DNA of 64,000 nt from an uncultured Flavobacteriaceae bacterium (GCA_905181625.1 CAJIYJ010000003.1:124001-188000), one strand, 5' to 3'; counted from the stretch's first letter, positions 8,950 to 20,054 are shown. The notes: generated by a model from the letters alone, not told the origin. A program made the numbers and translations.

Positions 8950-10251
8950 ATGAGAGCTAAGTATTCAAGTAAAAATAAAATTAATGTAGTAACTCTTGGT
9001 TGTTCGAAAAACATCTATGATTCAGAAGTTTTAATGGGGCAATTGAAAGCTAATAATAAAGAGGTGGTTCATGAAGAAGAAGGAAATATAGTTGTTATAA
9101 ATACTTGTGGTTTTATTGATAATGCTAAACAAGAATCTATAGATACTATTTTGGAGTACTCTCAAAAAAAAGAAAAAGGGCAAATAGATAAATTATTTGT
9201 TACTGGCTGCTTAAGTGAAAGGTATAAGCCAGATTTAGAGAAGGAAATACCTAATGTAGATCAATTTTTTGGCACTACAGACTTACCTAAGTTATTGAAA
9301 GCTTTAAAAGCAGATTACAAGCATGAACTTGTAGGAGAAAGGCTAACAACCACTCCGAAAAATTATGCTTATTTGAAAATCTCAGAAGGATGTGATAGAC
9401 CATGTTCTTTTTGTGCTATTCCTTTAATGAGAGGAAAACATAAATCAAAATCTATTGAAGATATTGTAGTTGAAGCTACAAAGTTAGCTATTAAAGGAGT
9501 TAAAGAAATTATCCTTATTGCTCAAGATTTAACTTATTATGGGCTTGATTTATATAAAAAAAGAGAATTAGGTTTATTGTTAAAGTCATTAGTTAAGGTT
9601 GAGGGAATTGAATGGATTAGACTTCATTATGCTTTTCCAGCTGGATTCCCATTAGATGTTCTTAAAGTAATAAAAGAGGAGCCAAAAATTTGTAATTATA
9701 TCGACATTCCGCTTCAGCATATTTCCGATGAAATATTAAAATCTATGAGGCGCGGTTCTAGCAAATTAAAGATAAATGAATTAATAAATAAAATGAGATT
9801 TGAAGTTCCTGGTATCGCAATTAGAACTACTTTAATCGTGGGTTACCCTGGTGAAACAGATGAGAGTTTCGATGAATTAAAAAAATGGGTTTCTGAAGTT
9901 AAATTTGAAAGGCTAGGTTGTTTTACTTATAGTCATGAAGAAAATACTCATGCTTATAATTTAGTTGATAATGTTCCTAAAGAAATAAAAGATGCAAGAC
10001 TAGCTGAAATTATGGATATTCAATCGAATATATCTTTTGATTTAAATCAAGAAAAAATTGGAAAAACTTTTAAATGTTCGATAGATAGAAAAGAAGGCAC
10101 TTATTTTATTGGAAGAAGTGAGTTTGATTCTCCAGATGTTGACAATGAAGTTTTGATTGATGCATCTGAGCATTATTTAAAAATAGGTGAGTTCGCAGAA
10201 ATAAAAATAATTAGTGCTAGCGAATTTGATCTTTACGGAATTCCTTGTTAA
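8950..10251 (+). CDS. rimO: Ribosomal protein S12 methylthiotransferase RimO
   Basis: A radical-SAM methylthiotransferase (433 aa) that modifies an Asp of ribosomal protein S12. The N-terminal UPF0004 domain holds Cys residues binding the second cluster (TLGCSKN, NTCGFID, TGCLSERY). The radical-SAM CxxxCxxC is GCDRPCSFCAIP, and a C-terminal TRAM domain ends in DLYG plus three residues. The RimO-like SERY and PLMRGKHKS segments distinguish it from MiaB. Confidence 0.95.
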   Translation: MRAKYSSKNKINVVTLGCSKNIYDSEVLMGQLKANNKEVVHEEEGNIVVINTCGFIDNAKQESIDTILEYSQKKEKGQIDKLFVTGCLSERYKPDLEKEIPNVDQFFGTTDLPKLLKALKADYKHELVGERLTTTPKNYAYLKISEGCDRPCSFCAIPLMRGKHKSKSIEDIVVEATKLAIKGVKEIILIAQDLTYYGLDLYKKRELGLLLKSLVKVEGIEWIRLHYAFPAGFPLDVLKVIKEEPKICNYIDIPLQHISDEILKSMRRGSSKLKINELINKMRFEVPGIAIRTTLIVGYPGETDESFDELKKWVSEVKFERLGCFTYSHEENTHAYNLVDNVPKEIKDARLAEIMDIQSNISFDLNQEKIGKTFKCSIDRKEGTYFIGRSEFDSPDVDNEVLIDASEHYLKIGEFAEIKIISASEFDLYGIPC

Positions 10252-10305
10252 TTGGTAATAAACAATAGATTAAAGGGATTGTGTATATTAATAAAAATAA
10301 TTTAG

Positions 10306-11907
10306 TTGAAATTAATTGATCCAAATATAACCAAGCATTTACCTTTTCTAGCTCTTAGTTATTTTAATAATGAAAAGGGGCTTAGCTTATTTTATAAAAG
10401 GTCAAATAAATTAAAAAATTATAAAGATCAAATTCAAGAAAAACAAAAAAATTTTAATTATAAATTCAGAGATATATTATCTAAAGAACTAAATGAACAA
10501 TATCAACCAATTCCAGATAATGATATTCAACTTAGTTCAATAGATGACTTAACTAAGCCAAATACATTTACCGTAACAACTGGTCACCAGCTTAATCTGT
10601 TCACTGGACCATTGTATTTCTTTTATAAAATAATAGATACTATAAAAATTTGTAAAGATTTAAAATTGAAATTCCCTGAAATGAATTTCATTCCAATTTA
10701 CTGGATGGCATCTGAAGATCATGATTTTGAAGAAATTAATTTTTTTAAAACGGTTAACAAACAATTTAATTGGGATGTTAAAACTAGTGGAATTGTTGGG
10801 GATTTAAATACAGAAAAACTTTCTGAGGTTTTTCACGAGATGTCTAGTTTCTTTGACAAAGAAAATTTAAATGTCAAGAAAATGATTTCATTTTTTGAAT
10901 CATCTTATTTAAAAAATAAAAGTTTATCTAAAGCTACGTTGAACTTAGTTCATATGATTTTTGGTAAATATGGGCTTGTAATTCTAAACCCTGACAATAA
11001 AAATCTAAAAAAAATAATGACTGATGTTTTTATTGACGAGGTAAAAGAAAGTACTTGCTATAATTTCGTGTCTAAAACAAATAAAAAATTAATAAATTTT
11101 TCTAAAGGAAAAATTAAACCACAGGTCAATCCAAGATTAATAAATTTATTTTATATCAAAAATAATCTTCGTTCAAGAATTGAAAAAAATGATTTAGTTT
11201 ATAAAGTTTTGGAATCTGAAATCTCATTTACTCAAGATGAAATAATTAGTGAAATTAAAAATCATCCAGAAAGATTTTCTCCTAATGTATTAATTAGACC
11301 TCTTTATCAAGAAACTATCCTTCCAAACTTAGCATATGTTGGGGGTGGAAGTGAAATATCCTACTGGCTACAGTTAAAAGATTATTTTGACGAAAAAAAC
11401 ATAACCTTTCCTGTACTATCAATCAGAAATTCTGTCCTCTTAGTTCATAAAAAAAAATTAAAAAAATTAAAAAAATTAAATTTGAATGTTGAACATCTTT
11501 TTGAAAACAATGAGAATTTATTGAAATTTTGCACTAATAAATTTTCTAAAAATAGAATTGATTTTACAAATATAAAAACTATTATTAGTGATAATTTTAA
11601 CCAATTATTAGAAGTTGCGAAACTTACTGACTTTTCTTTTACTGGAGCTGTTAAGGCCCAGGAAAAAAAACAAAAAAATGGAATAGATAATTTAGAAAAA
11701 AGATTGCTAAAAGCAGAAAAGAAGAAAAACAAAGAAATATTAAATAAAATAATTTCCATTAAATCAGGATTGTTTCCCTATGATTCACTTCAGGAAAGGG
11801 AAATTAATTTTTCAGAATTTTTTCAATATTATGGAGATGAATTTATAGATTTGGTTATGGAAAATTTAGATCCTTTTGATCCAAGTTTTATAATTATTGA
11901 AATATAG
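10306..11907 (+). CDS. bshC: Putative cysteine ligase BshC (bacillithiol synthesis)
   Basis: A 533-residue member of the BshC family, which adds Cys to glucosaminyl-malate in the last step of bacillithiol synthesis. Family segments are [36 protein letters not shown] and ILIRPLYQE-like text ([14 protein letters not shown]), followed by [16 protein letters not shown]. The start is a TTG with an in-frame TAG immediately before it, and no ATG follows for a long stretch. Length is normal, so the TTG is probably correct. bshA and bshB are not in the window. Confidence 0.9.
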   Translation: MKLIDPNITKHLPFLALSYFNNEKGLSLFYKRSNKLKNYKDQIQEKQKNFNYKFRDILSKELNEQYQPIPDNDIQLSSIDDLTKPNTFTVTTGHQLNLFTGPLYFFYKIIDTIKICKDLKLKFPEMNFIPIYWMASEDHDFEEINFFKTVNKQFNWDVKTSGIVGDLNTEKLSEVFHEMSSFFDKENLNVKKMISFFESSYLKNKSLSKATLNLVHMIFGKYGLVILNPDNKNLKKIMTDVFIDEVKESTCYNFVSKTNKKLINFSKGKIKPQVNPRLINLFYIKNNLRSRIEKNDLVYKVLESEISFTQDEIISEIKNHPERFSPNVLIRPLYQETILPNLAYVGGGSEISYWLQLKDYFDEKNITFPVLSIRNSVLLVHKKKLKKLKKLNLNVEHLFENNENLLKFCTNKFSKNRIDFTNIKTIISDNFNQLLEVAKLTDFSFTGAVKAQEKKQKNGIDNLEKRLLKAEKKKNKEILNKIISIKSGLFPYDSLQEREINFSEFFQYYGDEFIDLVMENLDPFDPSFIIIEI

Positions 11908-11946
11908 AAATTAATTTTCTTGTAGTATTTTTATTTGTAATAATAG

Positions 11947-11954
11947 TATTTTTG
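11947..11954 (+). promoter_or_regulatory. Putative -7 element of guaA
   Basis: TATTTTTG (TAnnTTTG) ends 3 bases before the ATG at 11958. A TTG lies 24 bases upstream (11920-11922). If used, transcription would start at or next to the start codon, giving a leaderless mRNA. It also argues that the in-frame TTG at 11952 is promoter sequence, not a start. Confidence 0.45.
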
Positions 11955-11957
11955 AAC

Positions 11958-13486
11958 ATGGAAGAAAAAGTGTTAATAATTGATTTTGGGTCTCAATACA
12001 CCCAATTAATAGCTAGAAGAGTAAGAGAACTGTTTATATATTGTGAAATCCACCCATATAACAACCTTAAAGTTGATTTAAATTCATTTAAAGCTGTTAT
12101 TCTTTCTGGATCTCCTTTTTCAGTAAGATCTGAAGATGCACTACATTTTGATTTAACTAATATAAAAGGAGTCAAACCACTTTTAGGGGTTTGTTATGGC
12201 GCACAATATATTGCACACTTTAATGGAGGGGAAGTGATTCCTTCAAACAAAAGAGAATATGGAAGGGCTAAATTGTCTAAAATTGATAATTCAGATCCTC
12301 TATTTAGTGGAGTTCAGTCCGGCTCACAAGTTTGGATGAGCCATAGTGATACAATTGAAGTTCTTCCGTTAAATGCTAAATGTATTGCTAGCACTGACGA
12401 TGTTAAAAACGCTTCTTATTCAATTTGTGACGAGCTAGTTTATGGAATTCAATTTCATCCAGAAGTATATCATACAACTGATGGGAAAAAAATATTAGAA
12501 AACTTTTTAATTAATATTTCGAATATTAAACCAAATTGGACTCCTGATTCTTTTTCAACTAAAACTATTTTAGAAATAAAGAATACAGTTGGAGACGATA
12601 AAGTTATTTTAGGCTTATCAGGTGGTGTTGATTCAACTGTCGCTGCTGTTCTTTTACATAAATCAATCGGAAGCAACTTGCATTGTATTTTTGTGAATAA
12701 CGGTCTATTAAGAAAAAATGAATTTCAAAATGTTTTAATCCAATATGAAGGAATGGGATTAAATGTTAAAGGAGTTGATGCATCAAAATATTTTATTGAT
12801 TTACTTTTAAATGTTACTGATCCAGAAGAAAAAAGAAAAGTAATAGGAAAGGCTTTTATTGATGTTTTTGATAAGGAGGCAAAACTGATAAACGGAGCTA
12901 AATGGTTAGCTCAAGGAACAATTTATCCAGATGTGATAGAATCAATTTCTGTTAAAGGTCCCTCTGCTACTATAAAATCTCATCATAACGTTGGAGGATT
13001 ACCTGATTTCATGAAGTTATCAGTTGTAGAGCCTCTTCGAATGTTGTTTAAAGATGAGGTTAGAAGAGTTGGTGCTAGTCTAAAAATAGATCCCAATCTT
13101 CTTAAAAGACACCCATTTCCAGGTCCTGGTTTAGCGATCAGAATACTAGGAGGTATTACAAATGAAAAAATCAAAATTTTACAAGAAGTAGATGCTATTT
13201 TTATTGATGGTTTAAAAATTCATGGTTTATATGATAAAGTTTGGCAAGCAGGAGCTATACTTCTCTCTGTTAAAAGCGTGGGAGTTATGGGTGATGAAAG
13301 AACTTATGAAGAATGTGTAGCATTAAGGGCTGTAGAATCAACTGACGGAATGACAGCTGACTGGGTTAACCTTCCTTATGAATTTCTACAAGAAATATCT
13401 AATAAAATAATTAATAATGTTAAGGGTGTAATAGGGTTGTTTACGATATAAGCTCAAAACCTCCAGCAACAATTGAATGGGAATAA
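11958..13486 (+). CDS. guaA: GMP synthase (glutamine-hydrolysing), with a 3' frameshift
   Basis: GuaA converts XMP to GMP with glutamine. The class I amidotransferase domain (ILSGSPFSV, catalytic Cys in [11 protein letters not shown], His-x-Glu in QFHPEVYH) is followed by the ATP pyrophosphatase P-loop ([13 protein letters not shown]) and the dimerisation domain. As given, the frame ends early at 13451 with a wrong tail after NNVKGV. Adding one A at 13430-13431 restores [18 protein letters not shown], the conserved GuaA C-terminus, with a stop at 13484-13486. The restored length of 509 residues is canonical, and the restored stop overlaps the next ATG. I chose the ATG at 11958 ([13 protein letters not shown]). 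Confidence 0.93.
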
Positions 13487-14919
13487 TGAATTTTTTTAAA
13501 AGTTTAGTTTTATTTTTTTTATTTTCTTTTTTGAGTTTTTCTCAAGAAAATTCTATTGAAATCAACGAAGAGTACACTGTTGAATTCGTAAAGCATAAAG
13601 TGAAAAGAAAACAAACTCTATATACGATTTCTAAATTATACAATGTTTCTATTGATGATATAATTAAATATAATAGCCAAATTGAAGGTTTTAATTTATC
13701 TAGAAGAATGGAACTTAACATTCCTGTAAAAAAAACACTTATAGTAAAAAATGAATTTCTGAAAATTATAAAAGATTCAATACTAATTGATTCTAAAACA
13801 ATAAGGGATATTAATCTAAATGATAGTACATTAAACTATAAGACTATAAAACTTGCTTTCTTAGCTCCTTTTAATTTAAATAATATTGAAATTGATTCTG
13901 TTGAGAACACTAAGAATTATTTAAAAAATTTAAATTTATCCACTATTTCATTGGACTTTTATAGTGGGTCTTTATCAGCTTTAAATAAAGTTAAAGAATT
14001 GGGATTAGATATAAGTTTAAAAGTTATTGATACCCAAAATAATTTCAAATCAATAGATCTAATTATTTCATCTAATTCATTTGATGATTACGATTTTATT
14101 CTTGGTCCATTAGTACCTAGGAATATCAATCAAATATCAAAATCTATGGTCAAATCAAAAACACCTATTATTTCCCCTTTAAGCTCTAAAATAGTTGAAA
14201 TAAATAAAAATGTTTTTCAATCAATGCCCTCCGAAGATAGTCAAAGGTTGAAGATGTTTGATCATATAAAATATTTAATTGAATTAGATCCTGATCCTTG
14301 TGTTATGATTATATATGATAACAAAAGCAATCAGATTAAAGAAAGGCTATTAGAAAACTATCCTTACGCTGAATTAATTAATACAGATTTGACTAACGGT
14401 TTAGTTGATCCAGAATTAACAGATTCTTTGTTAGTTTTTTCTAAAAACAATATGGTGTTTTTAGAATCACAAAATTTAAACATAATAACTAGTGTAACCT
14501 CTTTGTTAAACTCTCAAATATCTAAAGAAAGAAATATTTCTTTATTAACTACATACAGGGCTGATGTGTATGAAAATGAAAATATTTCTTATGAAAATTT
14601 AGGAAACCTAAAATTTACTTATCCCTCATATTATAGGCCTATTTATGACGAAAAGTTAGACGTTTTTAATGAGCTGTATTTAGCTGATTACGGAAAACTC
14701 CCAAATAAAATTGCCATAAGAGGGCATGACATTACACTTGATTTAGTATTAAGAGTTGCATTTAAAAAGAAGTTAATTAAATCTGTAGATATTGGTGAAA
14801 CAGAATATTTACAGAACAGATTTAATTATTTATCTAAAGATGATGGTTATATTAATAATTCTATTTTTTTAATTCAACATGACAAATTAAATATTTCTGA
14901 AATTTATAATGACAAGTAA
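13486..14919 (+). CDS. Secreted LysM protein with periplasmic-binding-like domain
   Basis: About 477 residues. A signal peptide ([20 protein letters not shown]) is followed by one LysM domain at about 30-75 (HKVKRKQTLYTISKLYNVS), which binds peptidoglycan. The rest resembles the leucine-binding / periplasmic-binding type I fold (LAFLAPF near 125, then FILGPLVPRNI, PIISPLSSK). The ATG at 13486 is preferred over the one at 13477, because it overlaps the restored guaA stop and starts directly at the signal peptide. The position between guaA and an OsmC gene is conserved in flavobacteria. The ligand is unknown; a cell-wall role is inferred from LysM. Confidence 0.82.
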   Translation: MNFFKSLVLFFLFSFLSFSQENSIEINEEYTVEFVKHKVKRKQTLYTISKLYNVSIDDIIKYNSQIEGFNLSRRMELNIPVKKTLIVKNEFLKIIKDSILIDSKTIRDINLNDSTLNYKTIKLAFLAPFNLNNIEIDSVENTKNYLKNLNLSTISLDFYSGSLSALNKVKELGLDISLKVIDTQNNFKSIDLIISSNSFDDYDFILGPLVPRNINQISKSMVKSKTPIISPLSSKIVEINKNVFQSMPSEDSQRLKMFDHIKYLIELDPDPCVMIIYDNKSNQIKERLLENYPYAELINTDLTNGLVDPELTDSLLVFSKNNMVFLESQNLNIITSVTSLLNSQISKERNISLLTTYRADVYENENISYENLGNLKFTYPSYYRPIYDEKLDVFNELYLADYGKLPNKIAIRGHDITLDLVLRVAFKKKLIKSVDIGETEYLQNRFNYLSKDDGYINNSIFLIQHDKLNISEIYNDK

Positions 14920-15310
14920 AGTTTATTACGAAGGAAACTTAAGGACTAAATGCGTTCATTTAAAGTCAGGAAATGAAATTATAACTGATGCTCCTGTAGA
15001 TAATTCAGGAAAAGGAGAGGCATTTTCCCCAACTGACACTGTAGCTACAGCTTTGGCTTCATGTATGGTAACAGTAATGGCTATAAAAGCTGAGCAGTTA
15101 GGTGTTTCGTTTATAAATGTTTCAGCTGATGTCAAGAAAATTATGTCAGTAAATCCCCGAAGAATTTCTAAAATTTCAATATTAATCAGTCTTCCTATTA
15201 ACCTGTCTAAAGAAAATAAAGAGATCCTAGAAAATATTGGTGATAGTTGTCCTGTTCATAATTCTTTAGATCCAAAGCTAGTTATAGATATTAAGTATGA
15301 TTGGATATAG
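14909..15310 (+). CDS. OsmC family protein
   Basis: A 133-residue OsmC/Ohr-fold protein. These reduce organic hydroperoxides with a Cys pair; here the first Cys is in ALASCMVTVMAIKAE and the second in DSCPVHNSLDP. The pattern fits the YhfA-like OsmC branch rather than Ohr. The start overlaps the end of the LysM gene by 11 bases. Confidence 0.9.
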   Translation: MTSKVYYEGNLRTKCVHLKSGNEIITDAPVDNSGKGEAFSPTDTVATALASCMVTVMAIKAEQLGVSFINVSADVKKIMSVNPRRISKISILISLPINLSKENKEILENIGDSCPVHNSLDPKLVIDIKYDWI

Positions 15311-15353
15311 CTTTTACTCTTTATAAAAACAAAAGAGAGTCGCTTTCTTTTTG

Positions 15354-15361
15354 TATTTTTG
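15354..15361 (+). promoter_or_regulatory. Putative -7 element of pyrG
   Basis: TATTTTTG matches TAnnTTTG and ends 30 bases before the pyrG ATG. An imperfect hairpin (15314-15340) lies upstream and may end the OsmC transcript. There is no good -33 TTG. Confidence 0.35.
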
Positions 15362-15391
15362 AGATTTTTAAATCAATTTAGAAATTAATTA

Positions 15392-17011
15392 ATGTCTAAA
15401 ACAAAATATATATTTGTTACAGGTGGTGTAAGTTCTTCTTTAGGAAAGGGTATTATTTCAGCCTCCCTAGCTAAGCTTCTTCAATCTAGAGGTCTTAGAG
15501 TTACTATACAAAAGTTTGATCCCTATATTAATGTTGACCCAGGAACTTTAAATCCATACGAGCATGGAGAATGCTACGTGACTGTAGATGGTGCTGAAAC
15601 AGATTTAGACTTAGGTCATTATGAACGTTTTTTAAATGTAGAAACTACTCAAGCAAATAATGTTACAACAGGCAGAATTTATCAGACTGTTATCGAGGAA
15701 GAAAGAAAAGGTAAGTTTTTAGGAAAAACTGTTCAAGTGATTCCTCATATTACAAATGAGATTAAAAAAAGAATGCAGCTTTTAGGGAAAGATGATCTAT
15801 ATGACGTTATAATTACTGAAATTGGTGGAACTGTCGGGGATATAGAGTCTCTACCTTATATCGAATCAGTAAGGCAATTAGTATGGGAGCTAGGCAAAGC
15901 TAATAGCCTTGTTATTCATTTAACTTTAGTACCATATTTATCTGCAGCAAAAGAATTAAAAACAAAACCTACTCAACACTCCGTTAAGACTTTAATGGAA
16001 AGTGGAATTAATGCCGATATTTTAGTTTGTAGAACTGAACATGAAATTTCAAATGAAATAAAAAATAAACTTGCTTTGTTTTGTAATGTAGATGTTGATT
16101 CAGTAATTCAGTCTATAGATGCTTCAACTATCTACGATGTTCCTTTACTAATGAAGGATGAGAAATTAGATTTGGTTGTTTTAAGAAAGTTAGAAATAAC
16201 AAATTTTAAAGATACTGACCTTAATAAGTGGGAAGATTTTGTAAAAAAATTAAAGTTCCCTAAAGGCACTATAAAAATAGGACTAGTTGGTAAATATGTT
16301 GAGCTGCAAGATTCTTATAAATCTATTTTAGAATCATTAATTCATGCTGGTTCTGTTAATGAAACTAAAGTTGAGGTTTGTTCTGTTCATTCTGAATTTA
16401 TAAATGACGAGCAAATCAAAAATGAAATATCTAAACTTGATGGAATTATTGTTGCTCCTGGTTTTGGAGAAAGAGGAATAGAAGGTAAGATAAAAGCAAT
16501 TAAATGTGCTAGGGAAAATAATATTCCTTTTTTTGGAATTTGCTTAGGAATGCAAATGGCAGTTATTGAATTTACTAGAAATGTAATTGGACTAAAAGAT
16601 GCTAATTCTACTGAAATGGATAAAAACACATCTAATCCTGTTATTTCATTAATGAAAGATCAAAAATTTATAGTTGATAAAGGAGGAACGATGCGTTTAG
16701 GTTCATGGGAGTGTATTGTTAAAGAAAAGTCTAAGGCATTTGAAATATATAATTCCCAAACAATCAACGAGAGGCATAGGCACAGATGGGAATTAAATAA
16801 TGATTATTTAAGTCAATTAGAAAAATTTGGATTAAGAGCTAGTGGAACTAATCCTAAAACTGGACTAGTTGAAATAATAGAATTTCCAGAAAATGACTGG
16901 TTTATTGGGGTTCAATTTCATCCAGAATATAAAAGTACAGTTGAATTGCCGCACCCTCTTTTTGTGTCATTTGTTAGCGCGTGTTTGAACTATAATAAAT
17001 CAAAAAAATAA
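15392..17011 (+). CDS. pyrG: CTP synthase
   Basis: A 539-residue enzyme that aminates UTP to CTP. The N-terminal synthetase domain begins KYIFVTGGVSSSLGKGI with the P-loop-like GKG, and QKFDPYINVDPGTLNPYEHG follows. The C-terminal glutaminase has the catalytic Cys in FGICLGMQMA and the His-Glu pair in GVQFHPEYKS. Full length and intact. It lies 2 bases upstream of yidC; this order is conserved in the phylum. Confidence 0.97.
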   Translation: MSKTKYIFVTGGVSSSLGKGIISASLAKLLQSRGLRVTIQKFDPYINVDPGTLNPYEHGECYVTVDGAETDLDLGHYERFLNVETTQANNVTTGRIYQTVIEEERKGKFLGKTVQVIPHITNEIKKRMQLLGKDDLYDVIITEIGGTVGDIESLPYIESVRQLVWELGKANSLVIHLTLVPYLSAAKELKTKPTQHSVKTLMESGINADILVCRTEHEISNEIKNKLALFCNVDVDSVIQSIDASTIYDVPLLMKDEKLDLVVLRKLEITNFKDTDLNKWEDFVKKLKFPKGTIKIGLVGKYVELQDSYKSILESLIHAGSVNETKVEVCSVHSEFINDEQIKNEISKLDGIIVAPGFGERGIEGKIKAIKCARENNIPFFGICLGMQMAVIEFTRNVIGLKDANSTEMDKNTSNPVISLMKDQKFIVDKGGTMRLGSWECIVKEKSKAFEIYNSQTINERHRHRWELNNDYLSQLEKFGLRASGTNPKTGLVEIIEFPENDWFIGVQFHPEYKSTVELPHPLFVSFVSACLNYNKSKK

Positions 17012-17013
17012 GA

Positions 17014-18841
17014 ATGGAAGAGAATAAGATTGACCCCTATCAAATTATAGGTTTTGTGCTTTTAATTGCTGCTTTTTTTTGGTGGTTTAATTATACTATT
17101 CCAGAGCTTGAAAAGAATTCATTAGAATCTGATAAAATTGAAGAAGCGGATGGGGTTTCAACTGAGATAATAAAACTCAAGACTCAAAATGATGATTTAT
17201 CTATTGATTCTAGTAATTCCGTGATTAATAATCAAAATTTAATCGTAGATACTAAAATTATTGTTGTTGAAAATGATGACTTACTTTTGAAGTTTAGCTC
17301 TAAAGGAGGGCTATTGATTGAGGCTTTGTTGAAAAATTTCACTGATTATAAAGGAGATCCCCTTTACATGGTTAAGGATGGAAATCAAAATTTTAGTATA
17401 AATTTTAATACTATAAATGGCCAAAATATTAACACTTCTAAGTTAAATTTTAGTCCTGAATTAAATAACATTGGAGGATTAGACGTTTTGAAAATGCGTT
17501 ATAATGTTTCAGATAATCAATCTCTTGTTTTTGAGTATAAACTTCCTAAAAAAGGTTTCATGCTTGATTTTTCAATAAAATCTTTTGGAATGTCAAACGT
17601 TATAGATTCTAAAGAAAATATTGATTTAAATTGGGATTTAAAAGCGGTTAGACAAGCTAAAAGCATTGATTACGAAAATAGATATAGTCAATTGTATTAT
17701 CAATATGATGGAGATGAAACTAATTATTTAAGTTCTTATAGTGATAGTGATGAAAAAGAAAATTCAGTTTCTTGGGTTTCATATGGTCAGCATTTCTTTA
17801 ATTCCATACTTGTATTAGATGAGCCTGTCGATGATGCTTTGTTTGAATCATCCAAGCTTTTTGAAAGCGAATCGAAAGATGAGCTTTATACTAAAAAATA
17901 TAGTTCAATATTACCTATAAAATTAGTGAGATCTGAATTTAATTCATCTATGAATTGGTATATAGGTCCAAATGATTATGATATTCTTAAGAATTATGAA
18001 AATAATATTTCTGATTCTATTTATTTTGGGTGGGGTCTTTTTGGTTGGATTAATAGATTTTTATATTTTCCATTATTTCGGGTTTTTAAGTAAATATTTT
18101 TCTGCAGGTTTGGCGGTTATTTTAATGACTGTAATAACTAGATTAGTTATGTCTCCAGTTACTTATAAAACATATGTCTCTCAAGCTAGAATGAAAGTTA
18201 TTAAACCAGAAATTACAGAGCTTAATGAAAAATATAAAAATGACGCTGTAAAAAAGCAACAAGAAACTATGAAGTTGTATAGTAAGGCAGGTGCTAATCC
18301 ACTATTAGGATGTATTCCGGCCCTTCTTCAATTACCTGTTTTTTATGCTTTATTTTGTTTTTTTCCAATAGCTTTTCAGTTAAGAGGAAAACCTTTTTTA
18401 TGGGCAGACGATCTTTCTTCTTATGATGTTATAGCTGAATTACCATTTAGTATTCCTTGGTATGGTGATCACGTAAGTCTATTGCCTATTCTAGCGTCTA
18501 TTGCTATTTTTTTCTATACAATGATGTCGTCTGGCGCTCAAATGCAACAATCTCAACCTGGAATGCCTAATATGAAATTTATAATGTATCTAATGCCAGT
18601 TATGATGCTATTTTTCTTTAATAATTATGCTAGTGCTTTTAGTTTATATTATTTTATCTCTAATGTTCTTACCATTTTAATTATGCTTTCCATTAAGTAT
18701 TTCATTATTGATGAAAAGAAGATTCATTTACAAATTCAAGAAAACAAGAAGAAACCTACTAAGCAAAATAGGTTTCAAAGAAAAATGCAGGAAATGATGG
18801 ATCAGGCAGAGCAACAGAAAAAATTGCAAAATAAAAAATAG
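17014..18841 (+). CDS. yidC: Membrane protein insertase YidC, with an internal frameshift
   Basis: YidC inserts membrane proteins with or without SecYEG. The N-terminal TM ([19 protein letters not shown]) and the large periplasmic beta domain are in one frame, which stops at 18093 after FPLFRVFK. The conserved insertase domain ([51 protein letters not shown]) continues in the +1 frame to 18841 with a Lys-rich tail. The frames join at 18076-18087 (TTT CGG GTT TTT). Removing one G gives PLFRFLSKYF, and the joined protein is about 608 residues, the usual size for Bacteroidetes. Loss of this gene would be lethal, so either the sequence has an indel or the ribosome shifts frame. Confidence 0.9.
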
Positions 18842-18858
18842 TTTTATTACATTTATTT

Positions 18859-20049
18859 ATGCCTAACATCAAAAAACGTGTAGTCGTAGCATTATCGGGT
18901 GGGGTAGACTCAAGCGTTGCAGCCCATTTACTTGTCAAGCAAGGATATGAAGTAATTGGAATTTTTATGAAAAACTGGCATGATGAGTCAGTTACAATTT
19001 CCAACGAATGTCCTTGGGTAGAAGATAGTTATGACGCCATGATTGTATCAGAAAAATTATCTATTCCATTTCAAACTATTGATTTAAGTAAAGACTATCA
19101 AAAAAAGATAGTTGATTACATGTTTAATGAATATAAGAATGGTAGTACACCAAACCCTGATGTGCTTTGTAATAGAGAAATTAAATTTGATGTTTTTTTA
19201 AAAATAGCAATGAATTTAGGGGCAGATTACATAGCGACTGGTCATTATTGTAGAGTTGTAAAAAATGAGAATGGAGTATACCGATTATTAACTGGAAAGG
19301 ATTTAAACAAGGATCAATCTTATTTTTTATGTCAATTATCTCAAGAGCAATTAAGTAAAACTTTATTTCCTATTGGAGAAATGAATAAAAATGATGTTAG
19401 ATTAATTGCAAAAAAAGAAGGTCTTATAACTGCTGAGAAAAAAGATTCTCAAGGTCTGTGTTTTATAGGCAAAGTAAAGTTGCCTGATTTTCTTCAACAA
19501 CAATTGAAAAAGAAAAAAGGAAAAGTGATTGAAATACCATCTGATAGTCTTATTTATAAAAAAAACAACAATTATTCTGGGTTTTCTTATAAAAATTTAA
19601 AATCTTTATCTAAATCATATGATTATAAACCTGAAGATGGTAAGCTTGTAGGAGAGCATAATGGCGCTCATTTTTTTACTAACGGACAGAGAAAAGGACT
19701 TTCTATTGGAGGGAATATTGCTCCTTTGTATGTTATTAAAACGGATGTAATAAATAACGTTATTTATGTTGGAGAGGGAAAAAATCACCCAGGGTTACTT
19801 AGAAAAGTGTTATTCATTGAAAAGAATGAAATCCATTTGATTGAATCAGGTAATTTTTTTAAAAGTGACACAGTAAAAAAACTTCAAGCTAGAATTCGGT
19901 ACCGACAACCGCTTCAAGATGTAGCTTTATACTTTAAGACTGAAGGGGTTTTCCTATTATTTAAAAACGAACAATTAGCAATTACTAGGGGACAATTTGC
20001 AGTGTGGTATAAAAATGATGAATTGATAGGGTCTGGTGTTATTGATTAG
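18859..20049 (+). CDS. mnmA: tRNA-specific 2-thiouridylase MnmA
   Basis: MnmA thiolates U34 of tRNA-Lys, -Glu and -Gln. Visible are the PP-loop ([17 protein letters not shown]), the first catalytic Cys in [12 protein letters not shown], the second in DSQGLCFIG, and the GATGHY-type segment ([10 protein letters not shown]). The C-terminal beta-barrel ([20 protein letters not shown]) is complete at 396 residues. It needs sulfur from a cysteine desulfurase, one of which is encoded at 47.6 kb. Confidence 0.96.
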   Translation: MPNIKKRVVVALSGGVDSSVAAHLLVKQGYEVIGIFMKNWHDESVTISNECPWVEDSYDAMIVSEKLSIPFQTIDLSKDYQKKIVDYMFNEYKNGSTPNPDVLCNREIKFDVFLKIAMNLGADYIATGHYCRVVKNENGVYRLLTGKDLNKDQSYFLCQLSQEQLSKTLFPIGEMNKNDVRLIAKKEGLITAEKKDSQGLCFIGKVKLPDFLQQQLKKKKGKVIEIPSDSLIYKKNNNYSGFSYKNLKSLSKSYDYKPEDGKLVGEHNGAHFFTNGQRKGLSIGGNIAPLYVIKTDVINNVIYVGEGKNHPGLLRKVLFIEKNEIHLIESGNFFKSDTVKKLQARIRYRQPLQDVALYFKTEGVFLLFKNEQLAITRGQFAVWYKNDELIGSGVID

Positions 20050-20054
20050 ATATA

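Noticed and set aside
11952-11957. TTG start for guaA two codons upstream of the ATG
   Set aside because: It forms part of a TAnnTTTG element, and the ATG at 11958 gives the usual GuaA N-terminus.
18859-20049. CGG as an unassigned or reassigned codon, to explain the yidC break
   Set aside because: CGG occurs in frame in mnmA (about 19896) and in the 24.8-kb gene (about 25167) at positions where Arg is reasonable, so CGG appears to be read normally.
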